NCBI GenBank assembly: GCA_035943935.1
Contig: DASZBR010000017.1
Location: 73,642 to 137,641, forward strand
Reading direction: 5' to 3'
Source of the DNA: DASZBR01 sp035943935
GTDB lineage: Bacteria > Pseudomonadota > Gammaproteobacteria > DASZBR01
Length of the DNA stretch: 64,000 bases
Below the pieces are notes generated by a model. That model did no database searches. It was not told the origin of the DNA and saw nothing but the letters and a program-made list of their open reading frames with translations. Shown here one piece after another: positions 21,301-30,100 of this stretch. Position numbers and translations under genes: made by a program. Position 1 is the first letter of the stretch; each line of letters opens with the position of its first letter.

Positions 21301-24300
21301 TTTTTTGGGTAAAAAGAAAAAATTCAAAGATATGATTTCAAAAGATTGTATAGCAGCTGCACGCATTGAGTTACGGAGTTATTCGTTAGGTTTTCCCGAA
21401 GAAGATACCAAGGGTAAAGTTTCTCAGTATTTCCCGGGTGAAAGCATGGTGACGCGGCTTGATTATTCCGAGGTTGAGTCAGCGGAAACGCAAGATGAAG
21501 AACTAGATCGTTTTATCGATTCTCAATTTTCATTTTCTCAGTTGTTCATAAAAAATTGTAAAGTATTAGATGATGCCAAGTTAGAAAAAATTCTGAACAA
21601 TAGCAAAGACACGTTGACAGTGTTGTCGATTGCGAATCATCCACGATTGACAGAAAATAGCTTAATTTATTTAGCAGATAATTTTCCGCATTTGGTTATA
21701 TTGGTTGCCAGCGGTATTGGTGCGGTGAGTGTGACTAAAAGTTTCTCCCGATTACTCCGGTTTCGTTCACTTCAAGTGCTGTATTTAAATCGATGTGCGC
21801 AGTTAGAAGCGGCACATATGTGGGCAGAGAATTTAGAATATCTTGAGATGGAAACGAATGGTGTGTTGACGGTTGTTAGGCTTGAGTTACCCGTGAGGTT
21901 AGTATCAGCGTCTTTTGTGGGTTCGCGTCGATTGAGTGCGTTAGATTTAGGAAAACAGAAATTACCTCATTTAGAAAATCTTACTGTAGATCACGATGAT
22001 CATTTAACTAAGGCTAATTGGCGTCGAATATATGACCAAGCTCCGGTTGTTAAGGAAAAGCGTGTTGCGCAGCGGATAGAGGCTCTGAATAAAGAACTCG
22101 AAGACCAAGATAAAAGAGTAGAAGCTCAAGCTGAAGAGTCTCAGCGTAAGGTTAAATTTGAAGCAGAAAAGGTACTTAAAAAATTAAGAGAGTTACATTT
22201 TATTAATGTAGACATATATGTTGAGCATCTCCGACATGAGAATCCTGAAGTTAGGAAGGGAGTAGTTGCTGAACTCGAAAAACTTGGGAAGTTGGATTCG
22301 CTTGAAGTTGTAAGAGCGTATGTCAAAAATCTCAACTATAAATATGATGAAGTTAGCGCTGAAGCTGTTGTTGCGTTAATGAGTTTATGTAGGAGTGGTA
22401 AACGTTGCTTAATTTCTCATGCAGTCAAAATTGCTGAACCTAGACTTGTTTTAAAGATTGTTTTGATAGGTACGAGTGGGGCAGGTTTGTCGTCTTTGAA
22501 GGAAAGATTTATAAATAATGAATTTAGTTTAAATATTTCCGTAACAAAGACTGTTGATATAGATAAAAAAACGATTGAAATTATGGGGAGTAATTGCGAG
22601 TTAAATATATGGGATATGCCGGGTTTACTCAGGGAGCGATATGGTAATAATAGTGTGCATAATACAGGTGCGGACGGTTTTGTTTTTGTTTTTGATTTAA
22701 CACGGGAACATACATTTCGCAGCGTAGAGTCGTATCTTGAAGAAATGCGAGGATATAGCTCTGAATATGAGCCTGCGATTCTTGTTGGAACGAAGTCAGA
22801 TTCTTTCGATCCAAGAGCCGTTGAGAGTTCCAAAGCTGAAGCACTTGCTAAAAAATTTGGTATTTCTTATATCGAAGTTTCTGCTCTAAGTGGTCGTAAT
22901 ATTCAAGAGGTTTTTGAGACATTAACAACTGAAATCGGTATGAAAAAAATCTTAACTAATTCTGTTGCGTATGAAGTGAATGTCAATGCGTCAATATCAG
23001 AGGATTTACTAGTATCTCAAAAAGATTTAGTGCGAGTTGCTAGCTCAGTTCGTCAAGTAAGTTCTGATTCAATAGGCAGTGATTCAAAAAGGGTGGCAGA
23101 GTTTAATGCGCAAGGCCTTGAAAAATTCAAACAAAAAAATTATGAGGGTGCGTTGGAGGATTTCAAAAATGCAACAAAGTTAGATAGTAATAACCCAATA
23201 TACTTTTCTAATTGTGGTTGCGCAGAATATGAGTTGAAATGTTATGAAGCAGCAATAAGAAGTTATACAAGGGCAATTGAGCTTGAACCTAATAACGCTG
23301 GTTATTTTAATCGACGTGGTTTGGCGAAGTATTGGTTAAAAGATTATGAGGGAGAGTTGGAGGATTATAGAAATGCTGCAAAGTTAGAGAGTAATAACCC
23401 AGTCTATTTTTTTGATTGTGGTTATGCAGAATATGAGTTGAAACGTTATGAAGCAGCAATAAGAAGTTATACAAGGGCAATTGAGCTCGATCCTAATAAC
23501 GCTGGCTATTTTAATCGACGTGGTTTGGCGAAATCTTTTTTAAAGGATTATGAAGGAAAGTTGGAGGATTATAGAAATGCAGCAAGATTAGATAGCAATG
23601 ACCCAGTTTACTTTTCTAATTGTGGTAACGCAGAACAAGAGTTGAAACGTTATGAGGCTGCAATAGAAAGCTATACAAGAGCAATTGAGCTTGATCCTAA
23701 TAACGCTGGCTATTTTAATCGACGTGGTATGGCGAAACATTGGTTAAAAGATTATGAAGGCGCGTTGGAGGATTATAGAAATGCAGCAAAATTAGACAGT
23801 ACTAACGCAAACTATTTTTTTCATTGTGGGAAAGTAGCTCATGCGCTGAACCGTTATGGAGAAGCGATATTAAGTTTTGATGAAGCAATTAAACTAGATT
23901 CTCAGAATGCGTCATATTTTCATTGGCGTGGATGGGCTAAATATTATTTGGGAGATCATGAAAGAGCGCTGGTGGATTTGAAGGATGCTGCAAAGTTGGG
24001 TAATACTAATCCAGAATATGTTTACGATTGCGCTGCTCTTGAATATGCATTAAGACTTTATGAGGCAGCAATAAAGAATTTTGATAAAGCGATTGAGTTA
24101 GATTCAAAAAACCCTATTTTTTTAGTGGAACGTGCTTTAGTTTTAAAAAAACTTTCTAAAGTAGATGCATTTCTTCAGGATCTAAAAACTTTACTTTTAA
24201 TTAACCCTAATCATGCATATGCGAATTACGGGTTAGGGAGAGCGGCAGAGAAAAATTTTTTTGTGTTACCAGATGGCGAAAGTGTTGAAGTTTTTTATAG

Positions 24301-24676
24301 GCGCGCTTCTGGGTCTTATTGTGAACGTGTTTCAAAAGATTCTACAGATATTGCTGCTTTATATAGACTTGGAGTTATGCATCAATTCGGACGAGGGGTT
24401 GATGTAAATATTGGAAAGGCAATTGAATATTATCAGGCATGTATTAAGCTAAATAATGATCGAAGATTTTGTGATAAGGCTTCGAGAAGATTGGCTGGAT
24501 TGGAAGCAAAGAGAGCCGTATTGATTGTTACTCCAGAATCGCCTCGGATACCAGGAGATGCGCAATTGGCAGTTAAATTCGATGGCGGTGTGATTTATTC
24601 CTCTCCTCGGGAATTGTCTCCGGTGATACAATCGAAGGACCAGGCACAGCCTGATTCTTGCAGCCCTAACAAATAG
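18311..24676 (+). CDS. Giant paralogue: TPR-NTase-kinase-like-LRR-HEAT-Ras-like-TPR protein
   Basis: I chose the ATG at 18311 (2121 residues) over the in-frame ATG at 18296, because AAGGA lies at a better distance from it; the gene overlaps its predecessor by 20 bp. The N-terminal half is clearly homologous to the protein encoded at 7702. Shared features are a helical start, GS-x10-DxE (G291-S292, D303/E305), LLELKVIALGETN, KRMKRGLQFDE, a DYPVLVSQ stretch, and HCDGYDRN at 816-823 in place of a kinase catalytic loop. LRR-like repeats (about 1080-1240), a coiled coil, HEAT-like helices and one Ras-like domain (about 1381-1545) follow. Its P-loop reads GTSGAGLSS, with Leu1393 where the nucleotide-binding Lys should be. 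Then come about ten TPR units (about 1595-2020), a Sel1-like repeat and an SP-rich tail. Function is unknown. Confidence 0.8.
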   Translation: MEDWKSRVVRLELSLQKDTHDGRVLTELRELFACERYGRVMDPARALECLKKFLDADKSYVTDIITLAYHCGIDQKNTSLLVFSHECSGMLDEPNFPLELNIVQNLARQYSVEKNYRLSAYYWGYAYQLSQDDSIKNELTLQSIYAAADRLCGSVISADQCSIVIEFGDYFASIGNYDRAKRCYDTVLRCAAHKPGAQHWNALSHERLRAIAEDQLISSQNFTCVSTLESCREKLKEARKAAIEELAHTSVLEDQKKLSVFFRNNILYPLCEETKKELGTPPCHFNVMVMGSLAQNRACLYSDVEFAIGYQKYDEVNSEEGLISSPVRGYEGQLKQTVDRKKISESRENQVLSYLRDFVMLLELKVIALGETNQLHIPGHLSEPLKGSVALIEKRMKRGLQFDESANTPFGQDENDKRFLFDSEKPLPDNIFCVAMEGVVVSNIMALEFLYGDDGSNTLCQTLIEKIQRQINTPDTRQRVREKFIDLSIRMGKDHEKDKVFVHIKNRLLWTPVWISRALQLDVSQIAHPHFQVLLDLIIQFLGACRMRAHAFYQSENDYIYFSERDDVFSLKQFPEANCLRLIMDEVHPFLIEMVQTRKYSSRECGAASAQWVLTFIRHLAQDFLNPVIQKMMEIPDAWGYRIKERAFNEKLMHDLMRLGGDVLEADNFPWVVTVDHAEGQSCMLDPVVARKIIRADTGHLKHLVKEKISQKVYAHRNVAYTDDKGVQLHLKEHCDFPMMPYASYLLNMRLIGYGVPPNRLVIFTVKNKRTGEWFDYPVLVSQTVVEGRALSTYDPKRIMSRLFYEFFVVDVLKHHCDGYDRNYLLNLLGGLDCVDNEQIFARGFSEEGYFPGQKLREINAVYRLAFPEDRDRKWLETFAELDVDKILSAWLDDLQSMQDHYLRLLGKRRTVFEARDPLNPFVSTMVFAEGVVGKLSLDLRVVKMLCREALSKNTVLKPREILERCSGARVAECYFDRPNNGLFVQVTASSSQFECYFLGKKKKFKDMISKDCIAAARIELRSYSLGFPEEDTKGKVSQYFPGESMVTRLDYSEVESAETQDEELDRFIDSQFSFSQLFIKNCKVLDDAKLEKILNNSKDTLTVLSIANHPRLTENSLIYLADNFPHLVILVASGIGAVSVTKSFSRLLRFRSLQVLYLNRCAQLEAAHMWAENLEYLEMETNGVLTVVRLELPVRLVSASFVGSRRLSALDLGKQKLPHLENLTVDHDDHLTKANWRRIYDQAPVVKEKRVAQRIEALNKELEDQDKRVEAQAEESQRKVKFEAEKVLKKLRELHFINVDIYVEHLRHENPEVRKGVVAELEKLGKLDSLEVVRAYVKNLNYKYDEVSAEAVVALMSLCRSGKRCLISHAVKIAEPRLVLKIVLIGTSGAGLSSLKERFINNEFSLNISVTKTVDIDKKTIEIMGSNCELNIWDMPGLLRERYGNNSVHNTGADGFVFVFDLTREHTFRSVESYLEEMRGYSSEYEPAILVGTKSDSFDPRAVESSKAEALAKKFGISYIEVSALSGRNIQEVFETLTTEIGMKKILTNSVAYEVNVNASISEDLLVSQKDLVRVASSVRQVSSDSIGSDSKRVAEFNAQGLEKFKQKNYEGALEDFKNATKLDSNNPIYFSNCGCAEYELKCYEAAIRSYTRAIELEPNNAGYFNRRGLAKYWLKDYEGELEDYRNAAKLESNNPVYFFDCGYAEYELKRYEAAIRSYTRAIELDPNNAGYFNRRGLAKSFLKDYEGKLEDYRNAARLDSNDPVYFSNCGNAEQELKRYEAAIESYTRAIELDPNNAGYFNRRGMAKHWLKDYEGALEDYRNAAKLDSTNANYFFHCGKVAHALNRYGEAILSFDEAIKLDSQNASYFHWRGWAKYYLGDHERALVDLKDAAKLGNTNPEYVYDCAALEYALRLYEAAIKNFDKAIELDSKNPIFLVERALVLKKLSKVDAFLQDLKTLLLINPNHAYANYGLGRAAEKNFFVLPDGESVEVFYRRASGSYCERVSKDSTDIAALYRLGVMHQFGRGVDVNIGKAIEYYQACIKLNNDRRFCDKASRRLAGLEAKRAVLIVTPESPRIPGDAQLAVKFDGGVIYSSPRELSPVIQSKDQAQPDSCSPNK
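23141..23956 (+). repeat. 204-bp tandem repeats encoding TPR pairs
   Basis: Inside the gene at 18311, units begin at 23141, 23345, 23549, 23753 and (diverged) 23957, an exact period of 204 bp, or 68 codons, which is two TPRs. The first three to four units are very similar at the DNA level, while the flanking TPRs have drifted. This indicates recent duplication or ongoing homogenisation and a likely site of copy-number change. Confidence 0.85.
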
Positions 24677-24710
24677 GTTTGTGGTGAACGGGTTAAATTC
24701 AGGAAAAATG

Positions 24711-25688
24711 ATGAACCTCCGCGACTTTTTTATAAACAGCTGGCACAACCCCCGCGCATTTCTGCCGTATTTTCTATGGCCGTTTTCGCAGATCTATAAA
24801 ATAATTATTGCTATTCGCAAAAAAATCATCAAACCGACTAAATTTAATATCCCCATTATTATAGTCGGTAATATTACCGTCGGCGGTACTGGAAAGACGC
24901 CATTGGTTATTTGGCTCGCGAAATTTCTCAAAGAAAACAATTACAAGCCGGGTATCGTCACGAGAGGGTATGGCGGAAAAATTAAAATTCATCCGCAACC
25001 CGTTCATCCCGACAGCGATGCACAACAAATGGGAGACGAGGCGGTATTAATCGCACGACATGCAGAATGTCCCGTGATTATAGATCCCAATAGAGTCAAC
25101 GCCGTTCGTTATTTATTAAATAATACAGATTGTAATATTGTGATCAGTGATGATGGTTTACAGCATTATGCGTTAGCGCGTGATATCGAAATTGCTGTGA
25201 TTGATGGTATGCGACGTTTCGGAAATCGTTGGTGTTTACCGGCAGGTCCGTTACGCGAACCCATTTCGCGTTTAGATGCGGTGGATTTTATTGTGACCAA
25301 TGGCGGTGAAATTGGCATTGGTGAATATGAAATGAATTTAATTCCGGGTGAAATTTATAATATTTGTACGCCGACATTGAAAGCCAATCTCCATGATTTT
25401 GCAGGAGAGACGTTGCATGCGATTGCGGGAATTGGAAATCCAGAGCGCTTTTTTACAACCTTACGAGGTTTAGGGCTAACCATCATGCAGCATCGCTTTC
25501 CGGATCATTACCAATTTGAATATAAAGATATTGATTTCAAAGATGATATAAAAATTATTATGACGGAAAAAGACGCGGTAAAATGCGAGACCTTTGCGGA
25601 TTATCGCTATTGGTGTTTACCGGTTGACGCAGAACTTGACCCAGAGTTTGGGGAGAAGTTGCTCGCGAAACTAAAGGACCGGCATTGA
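24711..25688 (+). CDS. lpxK: Tetraacyldisaccharide 4'-kinase LpxK
   Basis: LpxK phosphorylates the 4' position of the lipid A precursor at the inner-membrane face. The product (325 residues from the ATG at 24711) has an N-terminal hydrophobic segment, the P-loop GNITVGGTGKTPLV near residues 54-67, DEAVLIARH and the DDGLQHYAL motif. An upstream GTG at 24681 and the ATG at 24708 are alternative starts; 24711 has AGGA at a workable distance. It lies 34 bp after the 2121-aa accessory gene. Its usual partner msbA is about 18 kb upstream on the same strand. Its 3' end overlaps the convergent outer-membrane protein gene by 18 bp. Confidence 0.95.
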   Translation: MNLRDFFINSWHNPRAFLPYFLWPFSQIYKIIIAIRKKIIKPTKFNIPIIIVGNITVGGTGKTPLVIWLAKFLKENNYKPGIVTRGYGGKIKIHPQPVHPDSDAQQMGDEAVLIARHAECPVIIDPNRVNAVRYLLNNTDCNIVISDDGLQHYALARDIEIAVIDGMRRFGNRWCLPAGPLREPISRLDAVDFIVTNGGEIGIGEYEMNLIPGEIYNICTPTLKANLHDFAGETLHAIAGIGNPERFFTTLRGLGLTIMQHRFPDHYQFEYKDIDFKDDIKIIMTEKDAVKCETFADYRYWCLPVDAELDPEFGEKLLAKLKDRH

Positions 25689-26705
25689 CGCGCTGATCAT
25701 CACGCTCTCGTTATCAACCGTGTTTTGTCCCAACGCGGTATTGTACGCAAGCGTTAAATCCAATCCTGAACTGAATACGGCTTGTATGCCCGTGTTTACA
25801 TTCACAAAGCTGTTATCCGTTACCGTATAAGGTATGAAGATTGTGGTTGCAGGAGAGAAAACACCCGCAGCAGCTTTAATATTTCTATTCATATTTAAAA
25901 ACTGGTGATTGTAGGTTGTTTGTAAATACGGAACGAGTTGTGTGGTGCGGAATTGTGTCGCGTAATTCACTTGCCAGCCAGCGCCTGAAATTAATGAATC
26001 GTAATCTTGTTTGCCAAATTGTAATGGAACACCAATTGCGCCTGCATTCGTTGGCGTTTCAGCAAAACCATTAATCGTAATGTTTTGATAATCAATATTA
26101 ACCAATGGGCCCGTTCTTAATTTTTTACTGAAGCAAATAAAGTTATATCCCAGTGTGCCGTTTAAATCGGTTTGCTGACCTGTCGTTTGTCCAGTGAGGT
26201 TTTGTGCGCCGATATTATGGTTGATATTGCTGTCGTCGATATTGCCGTACGTGGCGATCGCTGAGCCATAAAAATGGTGAAGTTTATAACCGGCAAAAAT
26301 GCTGGCCAAATTTTCATCCACTTGAGCACTGCCGTTTCCGCGAGCGTAAGTCAGTGTTCCCATATTACGACCGACTGCAACGCCGTATATGCCGTGAGGG
26401 GTGTGATAATCCGTACCGAGGGTAAATGCATCAGCGTTGTCACGATAGCCGGGTTGAGAAATATTGCTGTTTTGAACGCGCACGGGGTTAGTGATAAACG
26501 TTCCAAACACTTGCCAGGTATCGGCGGGGGTATTACTGAGACCTGTTTGTAATGTGAGTAATTCAGCGCCAATTTGATTGTTTTGGCTATTCATAATAGA
26601 AATCGGAGTCGTCGCTAACGTTCCGGTATATTCAGGCGCGCCGGGAAATGCAGCCGCGGAAAATGCAGCTAATGTTAAAGGCAGGGCGATGACGAGCTTT
26701 TTCAT
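25671..26705 (-). CDS. Predicted outer-membrane beta-barrel protein
   Basis: The 344-residue product has a clear Sec signal peptide: MKK, a hydrophobic core and a cut after AAAF or ASA-like residues near 19. The rest alternates polar and hydrophobic residues, rich in Gly, Asn, Thr and Tyr, as in a beta-barrel. It resembles autotransporter or porin-type barrels, but I cannot place it in a named family. The protein ends in SASMPVL rather than the usual terminal Phe or Trp. A good promoter and the ribosome-binding site GAGGA precede it. It is the last gene on this minus-strand stretch and runs into the lpxK 3' end. Confidence 0.7.
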   Translation of the reverse strand: MKKLVIALPLTLAAFSAAAFPGAPEYTGTLATTPISIMNSQNNQIGAELLTLQTGLSNTPADTWQVFGTFITNPVRVQNSNISQPGYRDNADAFTLGTDYHTPHGIYGVAVGRNMGTLTYARGNGSAQVDENLASIFAGYKLHHFYGSAIATYGNIDDSNINHNIGAQNLTGQTTGQQTDLNGTLGYNFICFSKKLRTGPLVNIDYQNITINGFAETPTNAGAIGVPLQFGKQDYDSLISGAGWQVNYATQFRTTQLVPYLQTTYNHQFLNMNRNIKAAAGVFSPATTIFIPYTVTDNSFVNVNTGIQAVFSSGLDLTLAYNTALGQNTVDNESVMISASMPVL

Positions 26706-26733
26706 ATGAAATCCTCACGAATAATCGACTTGC

Positions 26734-26762
26734 AAAATAGCAATAACGGGGCAGGAAGTCAA
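26734..26762 (-). promoter_or_regulatory. Sigma-70 promoter for the outer-membrane protein gene
   Basis: On the minus strand TTGACT (26757-26762) and TATTTT (26734-26739) are separated by exactly 17 bp. The -10 lies about 29 bp before the start codon at 26705. Confidence 0.65.
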
Positions 26763-26799
26763 AAGAAGGGGTTATATTTGCCGAATCAGATAATCAGAA

Positions 26800-27090
26800 T
26801 TATTGGCGAAGAGATTTGTTTTTGTCTCGTGCTATCTCTGGTTCTTTGGCTTTTATAGGGCCATTTTCTTCCTGTTGATCTAAGGCATAGAGTTTTTCTT
26901 GAGTGGCTTGACAGGTTTTTCCCCAGAATCTAAGTGCCCTTGCTATCTTCTTGCTAGTTTCCTCAGGAGATAACGGTGGGTTTCTGTGATGCAAACCTCG
27001 AATGTAATTTTTCATTCCAGCTTCAAATTCATCGAATGCTGTGTCGAGATCTATTTCGGGTACCTTTTCCATACCTTGATCAGCTGCCAT
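26800..27090 (-). CDS. Small hypothetical protein, partner of the upstream 1164-aa gene
   Basis: No family is recognised. The ATG at 27090 (96 residues) is preceded by the strong ribosome-binding site GGAGGAGAC, so it is preferred over a longer reading frame to 27108. The product is charged and helical, with DLDTAFDEFEAGMKNYIRGL and SPEETSKKIARALRFWGK. It has no signal peptide or membrane segment. It starts 41 bp after the stop of the large gene on the same strand and is probably co-transcribed with it. The large-then-small arrangement recurs at 31063/30750 and at 49860/52099. A chaperone-like or accessory role is possible but unproven. Confidence 0.6.
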   Translation of the reverse strand: MAADQGMEKVPEIDLDTAFDEFEAGMKNYIRGLHHRNPPLSPEETSKKIARALRFWGKTCQATQEKLYALDQQEENGPIKAKEPEIARDKNKSLRQ

Positions 27091-27131
27091 ATAAGTCTCC
27101 TCCAACAATATTCAATAATATAGATTAGCTT

Positions 27132-30100
27132 TTATTCGTCACTACCAGCGCGGAAAGATATTCCTCGCTGCGCCTTTTTCTGTACTTCTTCTGTTATTAC
27201 TGTTTGGGATAGTTTTTTCTCAGCTTCTCCAATACGTTTCGCTGAGTTTTCACGTTTAATTTTGCTACCAGGGGGCGTGCCTAATTTGACAACCACAGTA
27301 CCTTTATTTTTCAGAGAGCCGAGTTCAGGGCTGGTTTCTGAGGATGAGCTTTCTGAACCTGGTTTGTTTGAAGCAAAATCTTGTAAAGCCTCACCAAATG
27401 TTTTTAATGCGTCCTGGAATTTATGAAGCATATTGACTTGCGAGCTTGACGGCATTTCACCAACAGGAGCAGGTATTTGGGGGGCTGTAGCGGAGGCTGT
27501 TGAGTTATTTGTTTCCCTAAATTTAAATTCAATCGGTGGTGCCCATGCAACCATTTTCCACTCTTCATGAAATGGTTGTTCAGGAAAAAGAGCCGGCAAT
27601 CGTGAAGATCTGAAAAGACTTTCTGCGCTAAATGCAGCGAGAATTTCAGGTGCAACAATAATACTACCATTACCAGTAGTTCTCTCTATTTGTTCTTTTT
27701 GCGATTTTTCTACAACAGGCCCAGGTGTTTCTGCTTGAGCGACGGGCATTGTTGGAATCTCTTTTGCATTATTTACCACAACAACTTTCGCAGGTGCGCG
27801 TTTTAGAGAATCTTTTGAATAGGTACTCAGTTCTGCAATAACTTTCCCGAAACTTCCTTTAACTTCGCGTTGTCGCATTTCGCGTCGAGCAGTGGTTTGA
27901 GCGCCTAAGTCTATACCGACTGAGGGATGTATCGCAGAGATATTGCTTACAAGCATGTTATCTAATTCATCATCATTGTACTGATGTAAACCTGAGACGA
28001 ATTGTTGAGAATCTTCAGTAAGACCGAGTGTACCGAGTTCCTTCATCAATTTAACAAAGCTCTCTTCCTTAAAAAATGTCTTGAGAAGAGCGAGGTTGGC
28101 TTTACGCTTTGTTTTGTCGCCGTGAGTATTCTCAAAAGATAATGTTTTAACAGTGCTAGCGACTTTAGCGTTTACTCTCGTGTTTTTAAATTTTTCTGCG
28201 AAAGTTAAAAGACGAATAAAATCTTTTTCGAGAGTTTCAGCATTTTCGCCAGGATTTCGAAGTTTTTGTGAGAACGCTTCAAGACGGCGATCAAATTTTT
28301 CTTCACAAAATTCAATGGGTAAGCTTGCTCCAACAGATTTGGACTCAACCAAATTCGCCACATCTTCAAATGTAAATTTTTCCACTGCTTCTTTTTGCTT
28401 TTCTATTTCTGCATTTGCTTCCCGTTTGTATCTGCGTAGACCAAATACATGCTCTAAAAATCTCGGTTTGAATTTTTCTCGTTTTGCGCCATCGACCAAA
28501 ACTGTCAGCGTTTTACCTGTTGTATCGAGAGCGGCAAGCTTCTTCATCTGTACAATTTGAATTTCTGATGCGGATTTATGCAGTGCTTTGCGTGATGTGC
28601 TCCACCAAAATCGAGGTGTTTGTTTTGTTGTTTCTACGAGAAATTTATTAATACCATAGACGTCACCGGGGAGTGAGGCGAGTGTAACCAGTTCGTTGCC
28701 CAATTTTGCTTTGTTCTCGAAAGCAAAACGAAGCACGCTATTTTTCCATGCGTCATCGCTAGTGTTGCGGGATCTTAAACATTCTTCAACACTGATTTGA
28801 TATGCCATCAATAGATTGAGTGCGATATCATCCAAGGTAGCATGCATGAACGTAGTCATTTCTACGTTTTGTCTTATAGGAGGAATGCTTTCTGCTAATT
28901 CGAGTAACGCTGTTTTGCATTCTAGGTCCACTTCATCCAGATTTTCTGGAAGTTCATCAAGCCTTCTGCGAAGAATAGAGGCATTGGATTCTGCGCATAG
29001 GGCAGCCGTATTATTTTGTGATTCATTACGTTCAATCACACTCACATTAACATTCTGAAGCGCTGTTTGAACGTCTGTATTGGTATCTTCAAGTTCAACT
29101 CTAAGATTTCTTGAGTAGAGTGTTTCGCCTTGTTTATTTTCACGAAACACAACAATGTTTATTTCTAGTTTTTTTTCTGCCGTAGAGGAAATATAAATTT
29201 TGTAATTGTGGCCATGAAATCCAGAGGCTTTTAATTTACGCTCTAAGCTGGGGTCCATAAAATCTTGCTTAAACATAGGGTCATCAGCAAGTGTGAAAAT
29301 ACCTTCAAGATTCATTAAGAGAAATAGGTGCTTGCGAAGCGCTGGAGAGATCGCTGGGTTTCGACTGAGGGCATCGATAGTTGTGGGTTCGCTAGAACCT
29401 TCGTGAACAAATAAAAGATTGGGTTGACCCCTTTCTTTTTCTTTCTCAGTGGCAATCAATAATTTGGGGAGTGGCTGTGCTCGTTGAGGAAGCTCCGTAC
29501 AGTTTAACTGTGCATCCAAATAATCTTCAACAAATTGAATATCTCCGAGAGCGGCTTTATTCCGATGTAAACTCAGAACAAATGCGAGATTTTCATTGCT
29601 CCAGATCGCAGCGGGATCTTTGTTTTCAGGTTTTTCTCGAAAGGTAGTAGTACTCTCAAGTGTATTGTTGAGTTGGTTATTCAAATAGCTCTCAACAAAT
29701 TGAATATCGTTTGGATCAGTTCCATTGACATTTCTTGTTGATGCGCAAAGTTCGCGGAGAGCAGTTTCAAATTCTTGATCGATGTGCGGTTTATCTCTTT
29801 TAAGTAAATCGATGATACGTTGTAAGCAAAGTTGTTTTTCGAATGGCAATTTTTCTAAACTTGCTGCTGATAAGGGCAGTAATTTTTTATCTAAGTTTGT
29901 ATTTTTCGTTAAGTAAATAGCTTCTGCTTTTAATATTTGATAGATAGAAGCGGTGAGATTATCTTCATGCGAATCAAATTCAAATCCATCTTTATTGACT
30001 TTAAAGGTAGATTTAGAAGTAAGAGGTGGAGCAATAGTGAGTTTAGCTGTTCCACTTGCAGAGAGGAATTCATGGAAAGTTGCTTCGACAGTAAGAAAAA

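Noticed and set aside
22417..22833. 138-codon minus-strand open frame inside the 2121-aa gene
   Set aside because: It is antisense to the Ras-like domain, whose motifs are clear on the plus strand. The minus-strand product is Ser/Leu-rich without recognisable motifs.
28153..28560. 135-codon open frame on the plus strand opposite the 1164-aa gene
   Set aside because: It has no ribosome-binding site and no family features, and lies wholly antisense to a longer, better-supported gene. Other long antisense frames here (for example 28816-29058, 31424-31642 and 32579-32836) were rejected for the same reason.
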